From NCBI GenBank assembly GCA_964511495.1, contig CAZEFT010000004.1, positions 116,841 through 180,840 on the forward strand: 64,000 nucleotides of DNA, in the 5' to 3' direction. A program made the translations under genes and the position numbers. The notes under the pieces were generated by a model, which searched no databases, was not told the origin of the DNA, and saw only the letters and a list, made by a program, of their open reading frames with translations. Shown piece after piece: positions 16,945-25,051 of this stretch. This stretch comes from Litorimonas sp964511495 (GTDB lineage Bacteria; Pseudomonadota; Alphaproteobacteria; Caulobacterales; Maricaulaceae). Numbering within the stretch: position 1 is the stretch's first letter; the number at the start of each line of letters is the position of its first letter.

Positions 16945-17649
16945 TTACTCAAATCGTATAGGTTTAAAACCAGCTTTCGACTCTTTCCAATATTGAATAT
17001 CTATTCCTCTATCTTGCGCCAAAGTTTCAAATTTCGAGGACGGGTCAACAACGACAGGAATATCCACACAGTCTAGTAACGGCAAATCAGCCTTACTGTC
17101 AGTGTAAAAATAAAGTGTTGCGGAAGTCTTTCCTTTTAAATTTATGAGCTCTTTTACACGATCTCGCTTCGCGGAACCATAACAATTTGGTGAACCGAAA
17201 TTGTCTTGCGTGTATCCTCGCTCGTCCCAAGCCATTATTGTTGAGATAGCCTCTGAAACCTTTAATTTTTCAGCAATAGGCGTCACAATTAAGTCTACAG
17301 CTGCACTAGCAATCCAAATATCATGTCCTTCCTGACGATGATAGTCCAAAGCGGCCCTCCCGCCCGGACGCAAACCGCTTTTGACCTCTTGCGATGCAAA
17401 CTCTTCTGCTAAACGCTCCAACTGCGTCTTTTTCAATCGGCTCAAACTCCACCGCATCATTGTCTTTTTGACGGCCCCCCGCGGAATTTTGCCACGCTTA
17501 TACTGAATTTGGAATGAAGCGGTACTGAATAAGAGCGGTAGCCATAAATACGGCTTAAACTTCACGGTTCGCCAAACAAACCGCCCCCAAGTTCCGCGTT
17601 GGGTCAATGTGTAATCCAAATCGAATATCGCAACAACCGGATTAGTCAT
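16945..17649 (-). CDS. HAD-IB family phosphatase
   Basis: Starting at the ATG at 17649 the product has 234 residues and opens with the HAD motif VAIFDLDYTLTQRGTW (nucleophile Asp10, acid Asp12). Further motifs are IWIASAAVDLIVTPIAEKL (motif II Ser) and LYFYTDSKADLPLLDCVD (motif IV). HAD-IB members include SerB-like and lysophosphatidate or phosphatidylglycerophosphate-type phosphatases. A hydrophobic stretch near residues 33-47 (YLWLPLLFSTA) may touch the membrane. The start overlaps the flippase stop by eight bases. A lipid- or headgroup-phosphate substrate is inferred from context only. Confidence 0.7.
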   Translation of the reverse strand: MTNPVVAIFDLDYTLTQRGTWGRFVWRTVKFKPYLWLPLLFSTASFQIQYKRGKIPRGAVKKTMMRWSLSRLKKTQLERLAEEFASQEVKSGLRPGGRAALDYHRQEGHDIWIASAAVDLIVTPIAEKLKVSEAISTIMAWDERGYTQDNFGSPNCYGSAKRDRVKELINLKGKTSATLYFYTDSKADLPLLDCVDIPVVVDPSSKFETLAQDRGIDIQYWKESKAGFKPIRFE

Positions 17650-19096
17650 CTTCGCAATTTTCCGTTTTACGCATGCGCTCGCCTTGCGTTTTCCTGACAA
17701 AAGCCAATCGTGCCTCTTCATTAAGGCCATCTATGGTATGTTTAATCAGGCAACCGACAACCAACATCCCAACAAAATACCCCACCACAACAGCAAAGGC
17801 TGCGCCATATTCTCCTATCCACCGGGTTAGGAAGAAGAAAGCAAGAATATAAACGAGCAAGCCTGCAAGCCGGGCATAGATAGCGCGTTCTGGTTTATTG
17901 GCTGCATAAAAGACCGGGAATAAGGGGGCTACAGTCGCATAAAGAGCCGCTCCAAAGACCAAAATCACGGCCAAAGGTACAGAAGCGCGATATTCCTCAC
18001 CGAGCGCAGAATCCATAATAAATGGCCCCACCAGATAAGTGAGCAAAGATAGACCCAAGCCAATCAATAATGAAAACAGGCTGGCTTTCGTTACCAGTTT
18101 CAAAACCTGATCCCCCCGACCATCACTGATTATGCGCGCCAATTCCGGGTATATGGCCTGGTCAATCAACTTTACGCCTTCAGAGAGTAGTTTAGCCAAT
18201 TCCTCTGCGATTCTGTAAATGGCGACAAAAGCGGGGCCGAAGACGGCCATTACAAGCAAGGCCGGTAGATGTGAAACACCCGCAGCCAAGGTCGAGTCGA
18301 CATTCGATTTCCAAACAAAACCCCACAAACCTGCTCGAGGATGCGTAAATTTTTCTTTCGATTTCCATATATAAGACAATAAGTTACGCCAATAAATCTC
18401 ATATAAGGAAAGCGCAATTTTAAACAGGTATCCCGCAACAGAGGCACACCACCACACACAAAGAAAACCAATCATCCCCCATCCCATCAAACTCGCGAAG
18501 ATCGCACCACTCAGTCTGAGCAGAGGCATGATGAGCGCCGCAAAAGCCAAGCCTCGAAACTTATCGAAAAGCCTTAAAACACCAATCGGCGTGCCAGTTA
18601 CTTGGAAGAGAACCACAGTGGAGTAAGCGATAACGAGCGACTCCAATGTCTCAATACTAAAACCTTCTGAGTTTGGTGCCAAGGCAGGGTAGGCTTTCAC
18701 CAAAGCCACATAAAGTCCGAATAGTAGGATGGCACTGCCATAGGCGAATAAGGCCGAGAGAATATCGATTTTTGCACAAAATTTAATAAGCCCACCTAAT
18801 TTGTTCGGGTTTTTCCCGGCCAAATCGTCAGATCCAAAGCGGATGACAGATTGCCAACTTTGGAACGTCGCAACTTCGGCAAAAAACAGCATATACGCGT
18901 GGAGAAAAATTATTATGCCGAACGCGATTTGATCATCCAAAGCACGTTCTGTAATAATCAGCGTGGCAATCCCCATCACTACGCCAATCGCTTTTGCGCC
19001 CACAAGCAAGCCTGCATTTTCCGCGACACGTCGTCCGGAAGACTTATCGCAAGTCAGTGCAAGAATAGCGGGTTTAGTAGATGGGCTCACGGACAT
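17642..19096 (-). CDS. Wzx/MATE-like lipid flippase (polysaccharide biosynthesis family)
   Basis: The 484-residue membrane protein has about 12-14 hydrophobic segments across its length, starting with GLLVGAKAIGVVMGIATLIITE, in the pattern of the MOP superfamily (Wzx, MurJ-type lipid-linked sugar flippases). A cytoplasmic loop contains KLLSEGVKLIDQAIYPELARII, which resembles the Wzx mid-region. It lies between the HAD phosphatase and the nucleotidyltransferase in the sphingolipid arm. No polysaccharide glycosyltransferases are nearby, so a role in flipping a decorated sphingolipid or its precursor is plausible but unproven. Confidence 0.7.
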   Translation of the reverse strand: MSVSPSTKPAILALTCDKSSGRRVAENAGLLVGAKAIGVVMGIATLIITERALDDQIAFGIIIFLHAYMLFFAEVATFQSWQSVIRFGSDDLAGKNPNKLGGLIKFCAKIDILSALFAYGSAILLFGLYVALVKAYPALAPNSEGFSIETLESLVIAYSTVVLFQVTGTPIGVLRLFDKFRGLAFAALIMPLLRLSGAIFASLMGWGMIGFLCVWWCASVAGYLFKIALSLYEIYWRNLLSYIWKSKEKFTHPRAGLWGFVWKSNVDSTLAAGVSHLPALLVMAVFGPAFVAIYRIAEELAKLLSEGVKLIDQAIYPELARIISDGRGDQVLKLVTKASLFSLLIGLGLSLLTYLVGPFIMDSALGEEYRASVPLAVILVFGAALYATVAPLFPVFYAANKPERAIYARLAGLLVYILAFFFLTRWIGEYGAAFAVVVGYFVGMLVVGCLIKHTIDGLNEEARLAFVRKTQGERMRKTENCEDD

Positions 19097-19107
19097 AGTA
19101 TAAGGGG

Positions 19108-19899
19108 TTAACCCGTCAAATTGAACCGTGCGCGAAGGATAGTTTCCACTAATTCACGGTCAATGACCTTATCAACATCAATCGCCGCTTCTGCGATGGG
19201 AATCATCACGGGTGCGGCCTGAATGCCGATCTTCTTACCCGCTGCGGAGAAGGCGTCACCAATCGATAAACGTCCTGCAGCATAACGGACGCCCAAACTT
19301 AAGCCAATTTTTCTCGCCAATTTGATGGGTTGTTTTCGCAGATGCTGAGCCTCGCGCCAAAACTCTAAGGCTTTAAGACCCTTTTTATTAGCCACGTAAA
19401 ACAGATTACAACCCGAAACGGCGATGTCAGAAAACCTCAAATAGGTACGCTTTGTGTCAGAGTAAGCGCTTTGAATCACCTGCTCCGAGGCCAAACCAAC
19501 ACAAAAATCAGCCTCTGCCTGTTGCGCTCGCTCAACAAAAACCTCAATCATTTCTTTTGTGAGCAAAGGGTGATCACCCGTTGTTATGAGGCAAGGGAAT
19601 GTTGCGTGTGATAGCGCCAATAACGCGCTATCCGCCGGCCCGTCACCTGATGGCTTAACAGTCCAACCCTCACCTGCATTGGGATAACCAGAGACCAGAT
19701 AAGGACGCGCCAAAGTTGATTGAACCAAAGCGTTTTCAACCCATTCGAACATGGGTTTGTTCAATATAGGAGTTTCAACCTTATAATCTGTTCCAAAAGC
19801 AGCACATAATGGATCAACAACACCGGCACGCTGCCCCGCCAAAACCAAAATCGTCGCCACTTGCTCGGTGACTTTCTGAGACATTGCAATATCCGACAT
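19108..19899 (-). CDS. MobA-like nucleotidyltransferase (candidate CDP-headgroup synthase)
   Basis: The 263-residue product has the NTP-transferase signature ILVLAGQRAG (residues 17-26) and the metal-binding ITTGDHPLLT (105-114, Asp109), as in MobA/IspD-type fold enzymes. The usual GxGTRM form is replaced by AGQRAG. It overlaps the candidate ceramide synthase stop by one base (TAATG) and precedes the flippase. To my recollection, the Caulobacter anionic sphingolipid pathway includes a cytidylyltransferase producing CDP-glycerate; this gene is a good candidate equivalent. The actual nucleotide and acceptor cannot be told from sequence. Confidence 0.65.
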   Translation of the reverse strand: MSDIAMSQKVTEQVATILVLAGQRAGVVDPLCAAFGTDYKVETPILNKPMFEWVENALVQSTLARPYLVSGYPNAGEGWTVKPSGDGPADSALLALSHATFPCLITTGDHPLLTKEMIEVFVERAQQAEADFCVGLASEQVIQSAYSDTKRTYLRFSDIAVSGCNLFYVANKKGLKALEFWREAQHLRKQPIKLARKIGLSLGVRYAAGRLSIGDAFSAAGKKIGIQAAPVMIPIAEAAIDVDKVIDRELVETILRARFNLTG

Positions 19900-21047
19900 T
19901 AGGCGCTGATCGCTTTCTCATACATTCGATAAGTTTTATAGGATTTCGCAGAGGCTTGCTCGCAAATTCCAATCATGCCTTCATTATCCTCTAATATCCA
20001 AGAGAGCTCACAATGTGTGAACCCTTTATTTCGCCCCGCTGCAAAAACCGTCTCACAAAGCTGCGCGACCAAGGCCAAGCCTTTTCGTGTGTTTTGATGA
20101 CCTTTACGAAGACCCATAAGAGGAATGCGGGCTTGTTTCGCGCCTTTAATTTTCAACCGCCATATAAGTTTCGTCCATCCAAAGGGTAAAAGCTTACCAT
20201 CAAGGCCATGGGTTAATTCGTTCAAGTCTGGAATCATCCAGATAAAAGCGACAGGCTCATCTTCAATATAACCAATCCAGAGGCCCTCTTTGAAAATCAG
20301 AGGCTTAATCTCTTTGGCCATATGAGAAATTTGGGCGTCGGAAAATGGGATAAATCCCCAATTCTCGGACCACGCGTCATTGAATATATCCATCACCAGA
20401 TCGACTTCTTCCCGGAATTTCGATGAGTTCAAACTCCGCCAAGAAATAGATTTATTCTTTTCGGCATATTTTAATAAAGATTGCAGAAATTTAGAACGCG
20501 GATAGCCCGCGGCCAGTTCCGCTTGGAAGGCATACATATCGGTCGCTTTTTTCAGACCAAAGCGTTCTAAAGACGCCTGATAATCCTTACGCCCGAATGG
20601 CATCATAACAACTGGCGGCTCATCGAAACCTTCAATCAGCAGTCCGCACTCTTCGTTTACACCCCATTGAGCGGGGCCAACCATTCGCGATCGACCTTTT
20701 TTCAATAGCCAGTCTTGTACCTTCTCCAATAACTGTCTTTGGACATCAGCATCTTTAATGGTGTCGAAATAACCGAAAAAGCCTGTCTCTTTATCATTAT
20801 GTTTATCGTGATAAGAATTGGTGAAAGCTGCGATTCGACCCACGATCTGTCCCTCACGATGGGCCAGAAACAAAGCTCTCTCGGATGGGGCGCCCGGGTT
20901 TTTCGAAACACTTAACTGCTCGGCGCGCTCAAACCGAAGGGGCGCTCGCCAAGCAGGGTCATCGCGATAAAGCTCATAAGGCAAATCCAAAAAAGCTTTT
21001 TCATCAGCCCTATTTCGCACTTTCGAAATACTTAAAGACGCAGGCAC
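19899..21047 (-). CDS. GNAT-fold N-acyltransferase, candidate bacterial ceramide synthase
   Basis: The 382-residue product starts at a GTG with an AAGGA ribosome-binding site. It has the long GNAT-like layout seen in a family of bacterial proteins starting ...YRDDPAWRAPLRFE, with a central GRIAAFTN segment and an acyl-CoA/ACP-binding-like C-terminal half (RIPLMGLRKGHQNTRKG). The Caulobacter ceramide synthase (bCerS) is an N-acyltransferase encoded in the equivalent position, a few genes from serine palmitoyltransferase. I infer this gene N-acylates the sphingoid base, giving (dihydro)ceramide. No other acyltransferase is present in the island to fill that step. Confidence 0.6.
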   Translation of the reverse strand: MPASLSISKVRNRADEKAFLDLPYELYRDDPAWRAPLRFERAEQLSVSKNPGAPSERALFLAHREGQIVGRIAAFTNSYHDKHNDKETGFFGYFDTIKDADVQRQLLEKVQDWLLKKGRSRMVGPAQWGVNEECGLLIEGFDEPPVVMMPFGRKDYQASLERFGLKKATDMYAFQAELAAGYPRSKFLQSLLKYAEKNKSISWRSLNSSKFREEVDLVMDIFNDAWSENWGFIPFSDAQISHMAKEIKPLIFKEGLWIGYIEDEPVAFIWMIPDLNELTHGLDGKLLPFGWTKLIWRLKIKGAKQARIPLMGLRKGHQNTRKGLALVAQLCETVFAAGRNKGFTHCELSWILEDNEGMIGICEQASAKSYKTYRMYEKAISA

Positions 21048-21109
21048 TTGTTATCCTTAAAATAGCGCCTGATACTTCACTCTTAGCGCGTTTCTATGCG
21101 TCGGCTTTG

Positions 21110-21679
21110 CTAATCATCGTCGGTCAGGTCAACCAAATTAATGATAATGTCGGTGCCCATCAGAGGGACATCAAATGATGTTTCAGAATATTTCGGAAGG
21201 CGCAAAGACTTGATTTCAGGGTTGTTGGAGAGTCCATAAGGCTCTTTCGGTTTGAAGTTCCAAGCCTTTTTCAACTTCCGATTTCCGTCTCTGTCATGAT
21301 AGCCAACCACGGCGTAAGATCCCGGATTCGGCACATTGATACACACACGTTGGGAGCCTTGTTCTGCCGGCACGCGAATTTTGCGCAACTTGCCTTTCTT
21401 TTTCAGAAAGTCTTCTTCCCCAAAAAGTTCCAATTTCAGGATGCCTTCAGCGGTCACTCCCGTCACCGTCACACGAATTTGAAGGCCATTTTCTACACAA
21501 ATATCGGCTTTATCGCGCTCAAACAGGTTCAAACCTGTCGCAAGAGCCACATCCGATACGATATCCTCTTCTTCGTCATCATCTGCATAGGCAGAGGGCG
21601 TCAATAGCGCTATAGCCATAAACGCAACGATTATTACGAAGAATTCGCGAAAAAATCTGTCAACTAAGTTTGCTTTCAC
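21110..21679 (-). CDS. Secreted DUF2141-family protein
   Basis: A GTG start with an AAGGGC ribosome-binding site opens a signal peptide (hydrophobic residues 12-27, ending near AYADD). The mature part, about 155 residues, starts with an acidic cluster and contains the DUF2141-type beta-sandwich features: LFGEEDFLKKKGKLRKIRVP, CINVPNPGSYAVVGYHDRDGN and KKAWNFKPKEPYGLSNNPE. The function of this family is unknown; the fold suggests a small periplasmic binding domain. It is the first gene of the leftward sphingolipid arm, back to back with lptF across 104 bases, so a periplasmic role in lipid handling is worth testing. Confidence 0.7.
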   Translation of the reverse strand: MKANLVDRFFREFFVIIVAFMAIALLTPSAYADDDEEEDIVSDVALATGLNLFERDKADICVENGLQIRVTVTGVTAEGILKLELFGEEDFLKKKGKLRKIRVPAEQGSQRVCINVPNPGSYAVVGYHDRDGNRKLKKAWNFKPKEPYGLSNNPEIKSLRLPKYSETSFDVPLMGTDIIINLVDLTDDD

Positions 21680-21783
21680 GGTCTGCCCTTATTAAGCGTT
21701 ACAAAAGTTATTTACAGTTTCTGCCTTAACCTCAACTGAATATGGGGATGGTGTGAGAAGAGTAAAGGAATAACAGCAGATAC

Positions 21784-23001
21784 ATGCTTGGACGGCTGAA
21801 CCTATATCTTATGAAACGTGCCGCCATCAGCATTGGTGGATTGGTGGTTTTTGCCTGCTGTGTTTTACTGCTGGAACGTCTCCTTCGAATTTTCCAACTG
21901 GTCACAACGTCTTCTGATCCAGCATATGACGCCTCACGGATGATTTATAATTTACTTCCCCATTACCTCGGCATGGCAATCCCGATGGCCCTACTATTGG
22001 GAATCATTATTACTGTTGACCGTTTCTCCCGCTCCAGTGAGTTAACGGCTGCTTTGGGGGCAGGCATTTCACTGTTTCATATGACCAAACCATTTTTGTT
22101 TTTGTCGGCTATATTAGTTGTTCTCACCCTCTTTATAGAAGGCTATATGCAGCCAGTCGGTCGATATAATTATCGTGCGCTCGAGTATAATGTGAAGCAG
22201 CAAAGTTTCACAGCCCTTTTACGTGAAGGAACCTTCACAAGAGTCGGCGGGCGAACATTCTTCGCGGGAACGGATTTGCCCGGAGCCGCCATTGGCCCCA
22301 TCTTCATCCACGAAGCCGGCAAAGATGCTGCAGGCGAAGAAAAAAGCTTCCGTTTAACCACGGCCAGTGAAGGTCGGTTGATTGTAAAAGAAGACACAAA
22401 TGAACCCATCCTTCAACTCTCCTCGGGGAAAGCGAATCAGGTTGAGAACGGAGGACAGATTGATGGCGATCTCGCCTTTGGCAGCGCGACCATCACCGGC
22501 GCAGCGTCTGTCAAACAATTCCGTCCACGCGGGGATGATGAGCGGGAACTGACGTCTGTTGAATTGTTTAAAAACCGAAACGGTACGGTTTATGACACGT
22601 TGACCATGGAAACAAATAATGCGGCCCTGCATATCCGCGCAGGTCGCGCTGTGCTTTTGCTCATCCTTCCCTTCATTGCTGTACCTTTTGGGTTGAATTA
22701 CGGTCGCAATCCCTCCTCGGCCGGTATTTTTATCGGAGTTGTTTTTCTCGTGTCTCTTCAAAAGGCACTAGAATTTGGGCAAAGCCTCGGCGCGGCAGGG
22801 AAAATACCCCCATGGTTAGGGATATGGTCAATTATCGCCCTCGTTGCTCTCTTTGCCGCTTATATCTTCTGGAAAAGCGCCTTTAAAATGGGGCAACCCC
22901 CTCTTACATCCTTTGCGCAACAAATCGCCCATTACCAAGGCCGTCTCGTTAAGCGTATCGCCGATTTGAGGCTCAGACTCGCCGGAGCCGAACGTGCTTA
23001 A
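21784..23001 (+). CDS. lptF: LptF-type permease of an Lpt ABC transporter (sphingolipid locus)
   Basis: The 405-residue product has the LptF/LptG family architecture. Three N-terminal helices carry the LYLMKRAAISIGGLVVFACC start and IPMALLLGIIITVDRFSRSSELTA. A periplasmic beta-jellyroll of about 150 residues follows, then three C-terminal helices (VLLLILPFIAVPFGLNYGRN). In the canonical system LptFG with LptB extract lipopolysaccharide from the inner membrane. Here the pair sits in front of a lipid kinase inside the sphingolipid island rather than beside lptD/surA. It may therefore be a paralogue dedicated to sphingolipids, or the only copy; the window cannot decide. It overlaps lptG by eight bases. 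Confidence 0.85.
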   Translation: MLGRLNLYLMKRAAISIGGLVVFACCVLLLERLLRIFQLVTTSSDPAYDASRMIYNLLPHYLGMAIPMALLLGIIITVDRFSRSSELTAALGAGISLFHMTKPFLFLSAILVVLTLFIEGYMQPVGRYNYRALEYNVKQQSFTALLREGTFTRVGGRTFFAGTDLPGAAIGPIFIHEAGKDAAGEEKSFRLTTASEGRLIVKEDTNEPILQLSSGKANQVENGGQIDGDLAFGSATITGAASVKQFRPRGDDERELTSVELFKNRNGTVYDTLTMETNNAALHIRAGRAVLLLILPFIAVPFGLNYGRNPSSAGIFIGVVFLVSLQKALEFGQSLGAAGKIPPWLGIWSIIALVALFAAYIFWKSAFKMGQPPLTSFAQQIAHYQGRLVKRIADLRLRLAGAERA

Positions 23002-24073
23002 ATTCGGTGTTTATCTCTCCAAAACCTTTTTATTCACTTGGCTAATGACCGTATTCGGTTTTTTGGTCCTGATTGGATTATTGGACAGTTTAGCGAATGG
23101 CGGAGACATTGTCGCAAGCGGTGAAGGTTTCGTCGGAACATTTCGTTACATGTTCTTGCGTGCACCCGTAATTTTCGACCGAATTTTCATGTTCACTCTT
23201 GTGGTCGCCATCTTACTAGTTTTCGTAAAACTTATCCGCCAGCATGAGTTAGTCGCCCTACTCGGTTTTGGAATATCTGCCCCCAAGCAGATCATGCTCC
23301 TGGCACCGATCGTTTTAGCCGCGGGGCTGACTTCCATCACATTTATTGATTTTGCCATGCCTCCCGCTGTCCGCGCCTTACAGGCTTGGGGCATTGGTGA
23401 ATATAAAGTCAAAAACATCACGTCTGAAAACCCACTATGGCTTGAAGATAATCAGGATATCGTGAGGGCTACAGAGCGCATAAACTTCAATACTTTAGGG
23501 GGACTTCAAATTTTTGAACGGGATGAGGCGGGAACGGTAACATCTGTCATCTGGGCAGAAACAGCTTCCTACAACAGCGAGAATTGGACCTTAGGCAATG
23601 TAAAAATCCTAACCCTAGAAGGTGCGGATGGAGAGAAACGCAGTGCATTGAGGGATACCTCTCCACGCGTCTGGGACACGAAGCAAACACCAAAATCCAT
23701 AGCTCGCTTAGCGGCTGAACCACGGGACATTGCCTTATCAGAAATGCGTAATTTCAGCGAAAAAGGAAATTCAGGCTCTAAGCCCCGCTTTGCTTACAGC
23801 TTCTGGCATGCTCATAGGCTGACACGGCCTCTGGCAGCTTTGATACTACTGGTCTGTTGTGTGCCCCTTATGCAAAGGACAGGACGTGAAGATACAGGTG
23901 ATACAGCATTGATATTAGGGATAACTATGGGCTTTATCTTTTTAATTATTGACGGAGCGATGGCCACCTTTGCTACATCTGGCGGGATCACCGTCACAAC
24001 AGCCATAACCCTGCCTTTGGCTCTCTTTGGACTATTCGGTGCGTTCATGTTGGTTCGCACAGAAAGTCTGTGA
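22994..24073 (+). CDS. lptG: LptG-type permease of an Lpt ABC transporter (sphingolipid locus)
   Basis: The 359-residue product begins at a GTG inside the lptF end, opening KFGVYLSKTFLFTWLMTVFGFLVLI. Family features include VAILLVFVKLIRQHELVALLGFGIS, a periplasmic jellyroll from about residue 120 to 270, and a C-terminal helix triplet beginning FWHAHRLTRPLAALILLVCCVPL. This is the partner half-permease of LptF. The ATPase LptB and bridge LptC/A are not encoded here, so they would come from elsewhere. Tight coupling to the downstream lipid kinase (nine bases) supports a sphingolipid transport role. Confidence 0.85.
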   Translation: MLKFGVYLSKTFLFTWLMTVFGFLVLIGLLDSLANGGDIVASGEGFVGTFRYMFLRAPVIFDRIFMFTLVVAILLVFVKLIRQHELVALLGFGISAPKQIMLLAPIVLAAGLTSITFIDFAMPPAVRALQAWGIGEYKVKNITSENPLWLEDNQDIVRATERINFNTLGGLQIFERDEAGTVTSVIWAETASYNSENWTLGNVKILTLEGADGEKRSALRDTSPRVWDTKQTPKSIARLAAEPRDIALSEMRNFSEKGNSGSKPRFAYSFWHAHRLTRPLAALILLVCCVPLMQRTGREDTGDTALILGITMGFIFLIIDGAMATFATSGGITVTTAITLPLALFGLFGAFMLVRTESL

Positions 24074-24082
24074 GCCTGCGTT

Positions 24083-25051
24083 ATGTTGCAGAGTTCTGCG
24101 TCGCCAACTAACCTTCCTGTTTTAGCGATTTCGAATGCCAAAGCACGGTCTGTGTCTCAAAAGGGGTCGACGATTGAAGTCTCTGCTCTACCCGCTGGCA
24201 GTCAACATCATATCAGTCAATCACACTCAGATTTATTTCCACTGCTGAAACAAGCCGCTGATGACAATATTCACTACGTTCTTATTGAAGGCGGTGACGG
24301 TACGGTGCGTTCTGTCATGACGGCCTTGCTAAATGCCTATGACGACAATCAACCCCTCCCCAATGTGTCCATTTTACCCTGCGGAACGACAAACCAAATT
24401 GCACGAAATTTGGGACTGAAGAATTTCAAGGATATTAAGACCATCCTTTCAGGAAGTTTATCCGAGATCGAAATGCCGTTGGTTCAAATAGAAAAACGGA
24501 AGAGCAGTCTTCGGAATGAGCGCCTCTTTGGATTCCTATTCTCTTCTGGAGCATTGCCTCATGTCAGCAAGTTTGCTCAGGAAAAGCTCAACAAAAAAGG
24601 CGTCGGGGGCGGCACAGCCGTTGTCGGAGCTGTTTTTAAAGCCGTGACGGGCAATCAATCTGACCTCATGCCGCCTTCTAAACATAAAATGCGAGGTCGG
24701 ATTAAAGACCAAACAGTTTTTAAACATAAAGGGAAGGCTTTAGGGACTGTGATAACGACACTCCCCACATTGATGTTGGGTTTGGATCCCTTTTGGGGAG
24801 AAGAAACTGCGCCCTTGCGGCTGACATGGGCCGAAGCCAATAGTCAAAAATTGGGACGAAATGTAGCCGGTCTCTGGATGGGACGAAAACACAGCAGGGA
24901 GCATGACGGTTTTCACAGTCACAATGTTGACCGTTTAAACCTTCGTACTAAAGCCCCTATCGTTCTTGACGGAGACTTTCTTGACCTTCAGGGAGAGAAA
25001 CTCAAACTCTCCGCTTCACGGACAGTGCGATTTTGGCAGGCTGCATCATGA
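24083..25051 (+). CDS. Diacylglycerol kinase-type lipid kinase, candidate ceramide kinase
   Basis: The 322-residue product has a DAGK catalytic domain: LIEGGDGTVRSVMTALLNAY (GGDGT at residues 70-74) and LPCGTTNQIARNLG (about 102-115), with the C-terminal ATP-fold half. It lacks a membrane segment and would act at the inner face of the membrane. In Caulobacter a DAGK-type enzyme (CpgB) in the same locus phosphorylates ceramide, so ceramide is the likely substrate here; diacylglycerol or another lipid is possible. Its stop overlaps the next gene's ATG by four bases (ATGA). Confidence 0.75.
   Translation: MLQSSASPTNLPVLAISNAKARSVSQKGSTIEVSALPAGSQHHISQSHSDLFPLLKQAADDNIHYVLIEGGDGTVRSVMTALLNAYDDNQPLPNVSILPCGTTNQIARNLGLKNFKDIKTILSGSLSEIEMPLVQIEKRKSSLRNERLFGFLFSSGALPHVSKFAQEKLNKKGVGGGTAVVGAVFKAVTGNQSDLMPPSKHKMRGRIKDQTVFKHKGKALGTVITTLPTLMLGLDPFWGEETAPLRLTWAEANSQKLGRNVAGLWMGRKHSREHDGFHSHNVDRLNLRTKAPIVLDGDFLDLQGEKLKLSASRTVRFWQAAS

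Noticed and set aside
17642..19096. Capsule or O-antigen polysaccharide cluster
   Set aside because: The Wzx-like flippase and TagF-like protein suggested it, but there is no glycosyltransferase, polymerase or export gene; the surrounding genes are lipid-related.
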